Below are positions 1-6,229 of a stretch of 10,520 nt of DNA, piece after piece. Made by a program: the position numbers and the translations under genes. The notes beneath the pieces are model-generated. The model was not told the DNA's origin and searched no databases. It worked only from the letters and a program-made list of their open reading frames with translations. Within the stretch, counting starts at the first letter, position 1. The number at the start of each line of letters is the position of its first letter. Origin of the DNA: JALZIF01 sp964584905 (lineage in GTDB: Bacteria; Gemmatimonadota; Gemmatimonadetes; Gemmatimonadales; Gemmatimonadaceae); the NCBI GenBank assembly GCA_964584905.1, contig CAZPCC010000326.1:1-10520 (forward strand), in the 5' to 3' direction.

Positions 1-44
1 GTCGATTTGATGGACGTGACGACCGGGATCTCGATGTAGCATGA
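1..44 (+). other. Window edge; possible 3' end of an upstream plus-strand gene
   Basis: Two plus-strand frames stay open from the window edge. One ends at TAG 37-39 and the other at TGA 42-44; the third frame hits a stop within the first nine bases. Either open frame could be the C-terminus of a gene lying mostly outside the window. That gene would be convergent with the RidA gene that ends at 171. A small perfect inverted repeat follows at 43-58 (six-base arms around CGAT), but no T-run follows it. The fragment is too short to identify a product. Confidence 0.3.
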
Positions 45-109
45 ACGCCGATGCGTTCGCAGATCCCTATGCCATCCGCCGTTCGCATTCAATCGACGCA
101 CACGACCCC

Positions 110-158
110 TATTTCCCAGTTCCTATTTCCTACTTCCTTCCCCATTTCCCCTTCCCGC
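110..158. repeat. Degenerate 7-nt tandem repeat, pyrimidine-rich on plus strand
   Basis: Seven consecutive heptads can be read: TATTTCC, CAGTTCC, TATTTCC, TACTTCC, then the more degenerate TTCCCCA, TTTCCCC and TTCCCGC. The array lies 12 bases beyond the RidA stop codon, so a read-through transcript of that minus-strand gene would carry a purine-rich array of GGAAATA-like units. The 7-nt period is shared with the arrays near 5250, 5390 and 10320-10484, although the unit sequence differs. Function is unknown. Confidence 0.6.
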
Positions 159-170
159 TTTTTCCACTGT

Positions 171-626
171 CTAGTTCCCTCCCCGAACGGCAAGGCATTC
201 GATCTCCACTCTCGCGTTTGCCGGTAGCCCGGCGACCGCGATCGCGCTGCGTGCGGGCTTGTTCTTCGGGAAAAAGGTGACGTAGACCTCGTTCATCGCC
301 GGCCACTCGGCGATATCGACGAGAAAGACGGTGCATTTCACCACGTCATCCATTGTGGCACCGAGCGGCTGAAGCGACGCCTTGATGTTCTCGAGCGCCT
401 GTTTTGCCTCCGGCTGGATGCCGCCGGCGGCAAGCTTTCCCTCGGCCGTCATACCGATCATGCCGGACAGATATATGGTGCGGCCGACGCGAACAGCCTG
501 TGAGTATGGCGCGTTAGGCGATGCCTGGATGAACTCGGGGGCGGCCATCTGGCCGCGCTGCGCGGCGGCGGAGCAGGGGAGGGCGAGAGCGCCGGCGATT
601 GCGGAAGCTACGATCAGGCGGGTCAT
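171..626 (-). CDS. Exported RidA/YjgF/UK114-family protein (enamine/imine deaminase-like)
   Basis: This 151-residue protein is a RidA-fold protein. Known RidA enzymes hydrolyse reactive 2-aminoacrylate and related enamine/imine intermediates and work as homotrimers. Residues 1-23 form a signal peptide (MTRL, hydrophobic core, cleavage near SAAAQ), so the mature protein should be periplasmic, unlike classical cytosolic RidA. The mature part has the usual length of about 128 residues. It keeps PYSQAV at about 40-45, the Y-LSG segment at about 52-55, the key arginine in PARSAIAVAGLP (R126, matching E. coli R105) and the glutamate in VEIECLAV (E141). The active site therefore looks intact. The gene starts 11 bases after the GMC dehydrogenase stop, with no clear Shine-Dalgarno sequence, and is probably the last gene of that operon. 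It ends in TAG at 171-173 next to a repeat array. The family call is firm; the substrate is unknown. Confidence 0.92.
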   Translation of the reverse strand: MTRLIVASAIAGALALPCSAAAQRGQMAAPEFIQASPNAPYSQAVRVGRTIYLSGMIGMTAEGKLAAGGIQPEAKQALENIKASLQPLGATMDDVVKCTVFLVDIAEWPAMNEVYVTFFPKNKPARSAIAVAGLPANARVEIECLAVRGGN

Positions 627-637
627 GGCTCGGGTGG

Positions 638-2290
638 TTAGATCTGGTTGGCGCGCGCGAGAGCAGAGATACGATCAGCCGCCCGGAAGGCCAGCGCCTG
701 GATCGTCATGGTCGGCTGCCCTCGGCCGGAGGTCACGAAGCTGCTTCCATCGCAGATGAACAGATTGGCCACGTCGTGCGCACGATGGTCCGCGTTCACG
801 ACGCTGTTGCGTGGATCGCGGCCCATGCGAGCGGTACCTAACAAATGAGCTCCCAGCGTCTGCGGCTGAACCGGAAAGGACCAGGTCCGCCTGGCGCCCG
901 CCGCTTCCAGTATTTCATTCGCCCGCGATACGAGGAATTCTCCGGTCTTGATGTCGTCTGGATGATCCTTGTAGGTGACACGAAGCGCCGGCCGCCCCCA
1001 CTTGTCCTTGACCGTCGGGTCGAGAGATATGTTGTTGGACTCCTGTGGGAGCGACGTAGTGTGAACCGCGAGTTCCATTGTGTTCACGTAGTAGTCGCTC
1101 ACCATCTGCTTGTACTCGGCGCCCCACGCCGGCGCATCCGGTGGTAGGCCGAACAGGGCGAAAAGTATCGCGCCCTGTGACATGCGCCCATCGATGCCGC
1201 CCCCGCCGTAGAAGCCCCGCCTGGCATCGGAATCGTAGAAGTCGTGAACGATCCGGGTTACCTGCACGCTCTTGTACTCGTGCAAGGGGTGCTCGAACAT
1301 GCCGTACGCGGACCAGTTGCCGTTGAACATGAGGTTCTTGCCCACGAGGCCGGTCGAGTTGGCCAATCCATCGGTGTGCCGGGGCGATTCGGACATGAGA
1401 AGCAGGCGAGTGGTCTCGGCGCCGTTTGCCGCGATGATCACAGCCCCGGCGCGCTGTCGCTGCTCCGTTCCCTGTGCGTCCCAGTACAGAACGCCGGTAG
1501 CCCGGCCCGCCGCGCTGGTCTCGATGCGGAAGACCGTCGAATCGGCTCGCACCTCGCACCGGCCGGTCTCCACGGCTCCGGGGATCATCGCCGCCAAAGT
1601 ACTCGACTTGGCACCGTACTCGCACCCGTACATCATGCAGAAACCGCAGTGCTGACAGGCGGGCCGGCCGTTATGCGGAGCCGACAGAATGGCCATCGGC
1701 GCCGGCTGCGGGTGCAACCCCAGCTTGTTCGCGCCGCGTTCGAGCAGCACGCCTGACGACTTGACCGGCAGTGGCGGAACCGGGTACGGCCGCGAACGTG
1801 GCGGATCGAACGGTCCGGGTGCGCCCGACACACCGATTTCCCAATCGACCTTGGTGTAGTAGGGCTCCAGCTCTTCGTACGTCACCGGCCAGTCGGCGAA
1901 TCCCGTTCCGGAGATTGCGCCCCAGCTCGATCGCTCCTTGAAGTCCACCGGGTGAAAGCGCCAGTAGTTCGCGGTCATGTGCACGCTGCTGCCACCCACG
2001 CCGCGCGCATACCATAACGGCTGAATGCCGGACGGCACCACCGCATCTTCGCCGGCACTTTGCCGAAAAGTCTGCGGGAAATCCGCGGTTGAGCCCATTA
2101 GATCGTTGAGAAACCAGTGCCCCAGCTCGTCATGCTTGAAGTCGGCCGCCGTGCGCCATGGCCCTTGTTCGAGCACGACTACAGTGTGCCCCGCGCGAGA
2201 AAGCTCACGGGCGAGTACGCCGCCCGAGGCGCCGGACCCCACGACTACGAAGTCGACTTCCGTTTCGGTGGTGAATGTTTGCTGTCTCAT
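638..2290 (-). CDS. GMC-family FAD-dependent oxidoreductase (gluconate/sugar dehydrogenase large-subunit type)
   Basis: This 550-residue flavoprotein belongs to the glucose-methanol-choline family, which oxidises sugar or alcohol hydroxyl groups. The N-terminal Rossmann motif GSGASG (18-23) followed by E41 binds FAD. The GGSS segment is at 99-102. The C-terminal GMC domain contains HLLGTARMG (482-490), where H482 aligns with the catalytic histidine of glucose oxidase, and a final GQPTMTIQALA segment with Q525 where many relatives have Asn or His. Cysteines 212, 215, 218 and 223 (CQHCGFC...C-EYGA) resemble the iron-sulfur-binding region of FAD-glucose dehydrogenase large subunits, so a 3Fe-4S cluster is possible. 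The protein has no signal peptide. In this family it is exported by piggyback on the Tat-exported small subunit, which is encoded directly upstream with a 4-base ATGA overlap. GAGGG lies seven bases before the start. No cytochrome c subunit gene is present here. The true substrate cannot be read from the sequence. Confidence 0.94.
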   Translation of the reverse strand: MRQQTFTTETEVDFVVVGSGASGGVLARELSRAGHTVVVLEQGPWRTAADFKHDELGHWFLNDLMGSTADFPQTFRQSAGEDAVVPSGIQPLWYARGVGGSSVHMTANYWRFHPVDFKERSSWGAISGTGFADWPVTYEELEPYYTKVDWEIGVSGAPGPFDPPRSRPYPVPPLPVKSSGVLLERGANKLGLHPQPAPMAILSAPHNGRPACQHCGFCMMYGCEYGAKSSTLAAMIPGAVETGRCEVRADSTVFRIETSAAGRATGVLYWDAQGTEQRQRAGAVIIAANGAETTRLLLMSESPRHTDGLANSTGLVGKNLMFNGNWSAYGMFEHPLHEYKSVQVTRIVHDFYDSDARRGFYGGGGIDGRMSQGAILFALFGLPPDAPAWGAEYKQMVSDYYVNTMELAVHTTSLPQESNNISLDPTVKDKWGRPALRVTYKDHPDDIKTGEFLVSRANEILEAAGARRTWSFPVQPQTLGAHLLGTARMGRDPRNSVVNADHRAHDVANLFICDGSSFVTSGRGQPTMTIQALAFRAADRISALARANQI

Positions 2291-2889
2291 GCTCCCGCCC
2301 TCGCCTGCTCCGCAACCAGCTGCGCATCGTAATACCCGAACGGCGGCTGCCAGCTCGACCCATGTTCCAGTCGCATGAGGCGGTTGCCAGTTTCGTTTCG
2401 ATTGCCGCCGTACTTGGGATCGGCGAGCACCCCCATGACGGTAAGCATCCGCGCCTGAAAGAAGAATGGCGTATTCTCCACGCCTTTCATGGCGGCGACC
2501 TGCTGGTCCGACGTCAGGTCGGCGAAGCTCCTTGCGCCCGCTGTCGCGGCTCTCACGTCCAGGTCCGCGAGCCCTTGCACGACGAACCCGCGCATCGGTG
2601 CGAAGACGGAGCCGAGCGCGCGATCCACGAAATACACCGCTCCAGCTTCGGTGGCGCCGGGAAGCTCGGAGGACGAGGGTAGGATCTGTGCGGCGAACGC
2701 ACTCATCGTCCGTGCCTCACTACTGGTGAGTACGCTGAATGGTTCGCCGTTGTCCGCCGCCTCGCGCGCGCAGGCCGATAACGCAGTCAAGGCAGGCAGT
2801 GTCGCGGCAAGCCAGCTGCCACCGAGCGCAGCGCCGGCTGTTGACAGAAAGTCTCGCCGCGTCGATTGCGTCGAGGAGGACTTGCGCAT
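2287..2889 (-). CDS. Gluconate 2-dehydrogenase subunit 3 family protein, Tat lipoprotein
   Basis: This 200-residue small subunit pairs with GMC flavoprotein dehydrogenases and carries them through the Tat pathway. The N-terminus has a twin-arginine motif (TRRDFLS, R11-R12), a hydrophobic stretch and a lipobox-like LSAC ending at C40, suggesting a Tat-exported lipoprotein anchored to a membrane. The mature part shows the family's usual features: an early helix region (LTSSEARTMSAFAAQILP, 54-71) and the C-terminal signature ADPKYGGN (156-163), followed by EH and WQPPFGYYD (180-188). Its length is typical. It is the first gene of the minus-strand unit, overlaps the GMC start by ATGA and faces a 307-base divergent region. 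The ATG at 2889 is the natural start for the Tat signal, although no Shine-Dalgarno sequence is visible. The specific substrate of the complex is unknown. Confidence 0.93.
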   Translation of the reverse strand: MRKSSSTQSTRRDFLSTAGAALGGSWLAATLPALTALSACAREAADNGEPFSVLTSSEARTMSAFAAQILPSSSELPGATEAGAVYFVDRALGSVFAPMRGFVVQGLADLDVRAATAGARSFADLTSDQQVAAMKGVENTPFFFQARMLTVMGVLADPKYGGNRNETGNRLMRLEHGSSWQPPFGYYDAQLVAEQARAGA

Positions 2890-2927
2890 GGTCGCTGCGG
2901 AGTGAGATGGGAGAACGGGGAGAGGCT

Positions 2928-2933
2928 ATTTTA
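2928..2933 (-). promoter_or_regulatory. Candidate -10 element (TAAAAT) for the dehydrogenase operon
   Basis: TAAAAT on the minus strand lies about 38 bases upstream of the Tat-lipoprotein start, in an otherwise GC-rich stretch. The position at the ideal 17-base spacing upstream reads TGGCGG, a poor -35. The call rests on the -10 match and location only. Confidence 0.25.
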
Positions 2934-3184
2934 CCGCGTGCGTTCCTGCGCCGCCAGCCAGCTTAGCCAAATGTTCGGGCATCGGTGGGCCGCTCACTTG
3001 GGGGCAATGACAGAAAGACTTGTCGCCGCCAGTCATCGGCTCCGCGCGTGCGCCGAATGAGGCGGGACCTGGCGATCGGGACTCGACTTCGCCATCGTCG
3101 TATGGTCGGCCTCGCTGTGCGTCCCGAAAAATTTCATGCTGGCGGGATGCCGGCGCTCGAGAGATCCGACTTGCCCTTATCATC

Positions 3185-3191
3185 GAGGAGG
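3185..3191 (+). promoter_or_regulatory. Strong Shine-Dalgarno deciding the FecR-gene start
   Basis: GAGGAGG lies five bases before the ATG at 3197. The same frame is open up to an ATG at 3020, but the extra 59 residues would have no family similarity and no ribosome binding site, so 3197 is chosen. Confidence 0.8.
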
Positions 3192-3196
3192 TCGTG

Positions 3197-4459
3197 ATGT
3201 CTGCTTCGAATCCTGCAATCGATCCCGACCTGGTGAACGCGCTGCGCAATGGCGACGAAGCGGCGCTCGAGCAGCTGTTTCACGCCCGGCTTGACTCCGT
3301 TCGCGAAGCGGCGGCAAGTCGGCTCGAGAATCCCGTCAGCGCCGCGCGTGTCTCGGAGCGCGTCTTCATCGCCGTATGGCACGGCCGCGCTTCGCTGCAA
3401 ACAGTCGGCGATCTCGAGGCACTTATCGCGGAGTCGCTTCGTCAGGCGGTAGTTCGCGAGGAAGGCCGGCTGGCCGCGGTCCACCGTTTCGAGGAAACGG
3501 AGCACGTGCACCTCAGCGAGGATCGACACAAGGAATCTCCATCGGAGGAGGTCCTCTGGTCGCACGTGAGCAGTGCGATTCATGCGCCACCGCCTGACGC
3601 GGAGCGCGCAGCACACCTCCGGTCAGAGCATTCGCGACACGCTACGGCGGAGCACGTCCAGGCGATGGCCGCCTCTGGGCCGAGTTGGAAGCGCACGCTG
3701 GCGCTGGGCGCCGGTGCCATCGTGTTGATAGCTGGAATGATATGGGCACTCGATCGTGCCAGCACGCCCGCACGCATCGACAAGGCGTTTGCCTCCCCAG
3801 ACGTGCGCACGATGACTACCAATTCCGGTCAACGCGGTGCGGTCAACTTGCGTGATGGCGGACGGGTCACGCTCGGACCGCGCTCGACGCTGACGATTCC
3901 GCCCGGCTACGGGGAGGGCCTTAGGGTAGTGAGGCTCGAGGGTTCCGCGCAGCTATCTGCTGCGGAGGGCGGCGAGCGTATTCAGACAAGGCTAACGGTG
4001 GCGCCAGTCACGGTAACGGGTACCAGCTACAGCGTGAGCGCGTATCCAGCCGCATCGGAGTACTTCATCTCGGCCAATGACTCTGACGCCGAAGTGACGG
4101 TAAATGAAAGCGCGCACGCCTTGCCCGCGGGCGATGCTCTTGCCGTTGATTCGAGCGGCGCGGTTCGAGAGCCCTCAACCGCGGAGGTGGAAGAGGCTCT
4201 GGGGTGGACCGGGGGCCAGTTCGTGGTAAATGAGCGCCCGCTTCGCGAAGCGTTGGCGGCAATCCGGTTGGCCTACGGGGTGGAGATAGCGGTGGCCGAT
4301 TCGTCACTGCTGGATCGCCAGGTGAGTGCGCGCGGCCCAATCACCTCGTCGAGCGAGGCGATAGACGGGTTAGAGCAGAGCGGAAATCTGAAATTTGGCT
4401 ATGAAGGGGACCAGATGATGCTCCGGGACGCGGCGGCGCCCACCCCTCGGCCTCGCTAG
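3197..4459 (+). CDS. FecR-domain membrane protein with an ECF-sigma-region-2-like N-terminus
   Basis: This 420-residue protein has an unusual layout. Residues 10-95 read like region 2 of an ECF sigma factor: LVNALRNGDEAALEQLF, an SRLENPVSAARVSERVF stretch where sigma factors have the (A)EDxxQExF segment, then W61. The usual acidic residues of that segment and the Arg/Asn/Asp DNA-contact residues near the end are replaced, so it is probably not an active sigma. A histidine-rich linker (H140, H145, H148, H153) leads to one membrane helix at 166-185. The periplasmic part has a FecR domain (about 205-318) and a C-terminal DUF4974/STN-like domain (about 335-410). FecR proteins normally relay a TonB-receptor signal to a separate sigma factor through a short cytoplasmic anti-sigma domain. 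Here that domain is replaced by a sigma-like one. No separate sigma gene or TonB receptor lies beside it in this window. It stops inside a CTAG shared with the convergent thiD. FecR call firm; sigma-like call good but made by eye. Confidence 0.85.
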   Translation: MSASNPAIDPDLVNALRNGDEAALEQLFHARLDSVREAAASRLENPVSAARVSERVFIAVWHGRASLQTVGDLEALIAESLRQAVVREEGRLAAVHRFEETEHVHLSEDRHKESPSEEVLWSHVSSAIHAPPPDAERAAHLRSEHSRHATAEHVQAMAASGPSWKRTLALGAGAIVLIAGMIWALDRASTPARIDKAFASPDVRTMTTNSGQRGAVNLRDGGRVTLGPRSTLTIPPGYGEGLRVVRLEGSAQLSAAEGGERIQTRLTVAPVTVTGTSYSVSAYPAASEYFISANDSDAEVTVNESAHALPAGDALAVDSSGAVREPSTAEVEEALGWTGGQFVVNERPLREALAAIRLAYGVEIAVADSSLLDRQVSARGPITSSSEAIDGLEQSGNLKFGYEGDQMMLRDAAAPTPRPR

Positions 4460-5232
4460 GCCCAATGATTCAGCGGGCCGTGCCCGCCGCCGAGCCCGGG
4501 CGCGGTCGCGATGGCCCGGTGCACGAAAGCGAGCCCGTCAATCACCGCCCGTTCCATTGGATCTCCCAGCGCCAGCCCCGCGACAATGGCGGCAGACAGC
4601 GTGCATCCGGTGCCGTGCAAGCTGAGCGTGTCGATCCTGGCGCTGCGAAACTGCCGCAATTCGGTTCCATCGAAGAAGATGTCGACGACATCCGGATCAT
4701 CGAGGTGTCCGCCCTTGATCAGCGCCGCCCGTGCTCCGAGCCTGACCAGTGAACGAGCGGCATCACTCATCTCGTCAGGCGTCCTGACCGGGGTGCCGGT
4801 GAGCACCCGAGCCTCGTCGAGATTTGGCGTGACGAGCGAAGCAAGCGGGAGCAAGGCGTCACGTATCGCGTCAACCGCGTCGGGCTCCAGCAGGAGATCG
4901 CCCGAGGTTGCGACCATGACCGGGTCGAGCACGTAGTTGACCAATTGGTGCCTTGCGACTCCCTCCGCTACCGCTCGGACAATGCGTGCGTCGCCGAGCA
5001 TCCCCGATTTCACGGCGTGCGGCCGGAGGTCCGATGCGACGGCGTCCATCTGTGCGGTGACGAGCTGCGGCTCGACAGCCCGCCAATCTGCTACACCCCT
5101 GGTGTTCTGCGCGGTAATCGCCGTGATGACGGACGTGCCGAAGACACCGAACCGATGAAAGGTCTTGAGGTCGGCCTGAATGCCCGCGCCGCCACCCGAA
5201 TCGGAGCCGGCAATGGTGAGGGCGATCGGCAT
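4456..5232 (-). CDS. thiD: Hydroxymethylpyrimidine/phosphomethylpyrimidine kinase ThiD
   Basis: This 258-residue cytosolic ribokinase-fold enzyme phosphorylates HMP and HMP-phosphate to HMP-PP, the pyrimidine half of thiamine. Diagnostic motifs are complete: GSDSGGGAGIQADLKTF (9-25), KSGMLG (75-80), DPVMVATSG (103-111), TPNLDEA (135-141), KGGH (173-176) and the HGTGCTLSAAI anion-hole/catalytic segment (206-216, C210). Length is usual for the stand-alone enzyme. The ATG at 5230-5232 begins MPIALTIAGSD, matching family N-termini. A longer frame from 5268 would add twelve Pro/Arg/Asp residues that are only a translation of the GGTCGGG repeat, so it is rejected. No Shine-Dalgarno sequence is visible because the repeat abuts the start. 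No other thiamine gene and no TPP riboswitch sequence is seen nearby. The stop overlaps that of the convergent FecR gene. Confidence 0.96.
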   Translation of the reverse strand: MPIALTIAGSDSGGGAGIQADLKTFHRFGVFGTSVITAITAQNTRGVADWRAVEPQLVTAQMDAVASDLRPHAVKSGMLGDARIVRAVAEGVARHQLVNYVLDPVMVATSGDLLLEPDAVDAIRDALLPLASLVTPNLDEARVLTGTPVRTPDEMSDAARSLVRLGARAALIKGGHLDDPDVVDIFFDGTELRQFRSARIDTLSLHGTGCTLSAAIVAGLALGDPMERAVIDGLAFVHRAIATAPGLGGGHGPLNHWA

Positions 5233-5236
5233 CGGG

Positions 5237-5264
5237 GGTCGGGGGTCGCGGGTCGGGGGTCGGG
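5237..5264. repeat. G-rich heptad array (GGTCGGG x4)
   Basis: Four head-to-tail 7-base units run GGTCGGG, GGTCGCG, GGTCGGG, GGTCGGG on the plus strand, with a partial unit running into the thiD start codon. It is the left arm of a composite element whose right arm (5371-5405) has the complementary unit in inverted orientation. It occupies the thiD translation-initiation region and could affect it by G-quadruplex or stem formation; that is inference. Confidence 0.85.
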
Positions 5265-5308
5265 GCAAGGAAACGCTCTATTGTCGATGCACGTGTGGGC
5301 AACAGAAA

Positions 5309-5349
5309 CGGGATCCGCCTCGCAATTCTAACGATGAGTGCGGATCCCG
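5309..5349 (-). terminator. Hairpin between inverted heptad arrays; possible weak terminator of the M48 gene
   Basis: Perfect 10-base arms, CGGGATCCGC at 5309-5318 and GCGGATCCCG at 5340-5349, enclose 21 bases. Three more pairs (CTC/GAG) can form after one unpaired base. Read on the minus strand, downstream of the M48 gene, the stem is followed by TTTCTGTT, which is a weak T-rich tail. It may be a terminator or the core of the repeat element. The rest of the 177-base gap between thiD and the M48 gene holds the two arrays and no gene. Confidence 0.5.
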
Positions 5350-5370
5350 CGACAGCATTTCAGAAGTCCC

Positions 5371-5405
5371 CTCGACCCGCGACCCTCGACCCCCGACCCC
5401 CGACC
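5371..5405. repeat. C-rich heptad array (CNCGACC x5)
   Basis: Five uninterrupted 7-base units run CTCGACC, CGCGACC, CTCGACC, CCCGACC, CCCGACC on the plus strand. It begins five bases after the M48 protease stop codon when read in the direction of that gene. It is the inverted partner of 5237-5264, and the two arrays could pair over roughly 28 bases around the central hairpin. Confidence 0.88.
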
Positions 5406-5409
5406 GCCG

Positions 5410-6216
5410 TCAACCCGCGACGACCGGAAGGCTCGTCACCCTCCGCTTGAAGGCCTGGAAATTCTCCGTGTCGACAGTCAAGGTCAACAGAATCGCGTCG
5501 TCCACCTGACCGATGAGCGCCGTGGTATTCTCTATTCGGTCTTCCTCGAGCGGGTGCGTCGAGAACCAGGCTTCGACCCCCGACGGCGACCGCTGCCGTT
5601 CATCCAGCAGGGTGCGGAACATCTGGGGAATGCCCTGGGGGTGGATCCCGGCGCGCATCACATAGCGCACCGCTTTCGTGTCGGCTTCCGTCTCGGCCTG
5701 ACGACTGTGCCGCGCGAAGTATGCGCCGCCGGCAACGTTGATCGCCGTCTGCGTGACCGCATCGCCACAGGCCTTGAGGAGGACGCAGGCGAGCGTCACG
5801 CCCACGTTGGCCGTTTGCGATTTCTGCATGGCATCAATAGAATGCCGCTCTGTCACGTGTGCGATCTCGTGGCCCAGCACGCCAGCCAGCTGCGAGAGAT
5901 TGGCCGCGCGCTCGATGAGCCCACGGTTGATGTAGATGAAGCCCCCCGGGACCGCGAAAGCATTCACCTCCTTGCTGTTTACCACGTAGAAGTGCCAATC
6001 GAGGTTCCGATCATCAGACAACCGAGCGATCGAATCACCCAATACGCTGATGTATCGGTTGATCTCCCCGTCCTCGACAATGGGCAGCTGTGCATTGATC
6101 TGCGATGCGTAGTCCTGGCCGAGCTGAACTTCCTGCTGGGTCGATACTCCACAGCCGGCAGCCGACACCGCCAACGCCGCGCCCACTAGTGTCCGTCTCA
6201 TCAGTGCTCCACTCAT
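5410..6216 (-). CDS. M48-family zinc metalloprotease, lipoprotein
   Basis: This 268-residue protein is a Ste24/HtpX-like peptidase of the small periplasmic type related to BepA and LoiP, which handle misfolded envelope proteins. Residues 1-21 are a lipoprotein signal ending in the lipobox SAAGC (C22). Conserved parts include NAFAVPGGFIYINRGL (85-100), the zinc-binding GHEIAH (115-120) and the downstream ETEAD (175-179) that supplies the third zinc ligand. No TPR repeats are present, so it is the short form. The start at 6216 is chosen because GGGAGG (plus positions 6223-6228) lies six bases upstream and the signal peptide begins there. A longer open frame to 6732 only runs antisense through the methyltransferase gene. 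It is divergent from that gene with 13 bases between start codons, and is followed by the heptad repeat element. Family firm; substrate unknown. Confidence 0.93.
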   Translation of the reverse strand: MSGALMRRTLVGAALAVSAAGCGVSTQQEVQLGQDYASQINAQLPIVEDGEINRYISVLGDSIARLSDDRNLDWHFYVVNSKEVNAFAVPGGFIYINRGLIERAANLSQLAGVLGHEIAHVTERHSIDAMQKSQTANVGVTLACVLLKACGDAVTQTAINVAGGAYFARHSRQAETEADTKAVRYVMRAGIHPQGIPQMFRTLLDERQRSPSGVEAWFSTHPLEEDRIENTTALIGQVDDAILLTLTVDTENFQAFKRRVTSLPVVAG

Positions 6217-6229
6217 TCGTGACCTCCCG

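Larger units (their letters stand above)
2890..3196. other. Divergent intergenic region between the dehydrogenase operon and the FecR gene
   Basis: This 307-base region should hold promoters for both flanking transcription units. On the minus strand the sequence TAAAAT (2928-2933) is a fair -10 candidate, but no good -35 is seen. On the plus strand, short open frames are chained. A 17-codon frame at 3007-3060, preceded by a G-run, overlaps by ATGA a 46-codon frame at 3057-3197, whose TGA overlaps the FecR ATG as TGATG. The encoded peptides resemble nothing I recognise and are arginine-rich, as out-of-frame GC-rich sequence often is. They may be chance. No terminator, repeat array or RNA gene is evident. 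Confidence 0.5.

Noticed and set aside
1244..1756. Open frame of 170 codons on the plus strand
   Set aside because: It is antisense to the well-supported GMC dehydrogenase and has no recognisable motifs; typical of GC-rich coding DNA.
3020..3196. Extended FecR protein starting at 3020
   Set aside because: The strong GAGGAGG at 3185 and the sigma-like domain starting soon after 3197 support the shorter form.
3197..3480. A functional ECF sigma factor
   Set aside because: Region 4 is absent, the region 2 DNA-contact residues are degenerate and a membrane helix follows, so it is described as sigma-like only.
5233..5268. Twelve-residue N-terminal extension of ThiD
   Set aside because: It is only the translation of the heptad repeat (Pro/Arg/Asp-rich); the family N-terminus MPIALTIAGSD begins at 5232.
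5233..5409. TPP riboswitch upstream of thiD
   Set aside because: I looked for the conserved CUGAGA and downstream THI-box sequence on the minus strand and found neither; the gap is filled by repeats and a hairpin.
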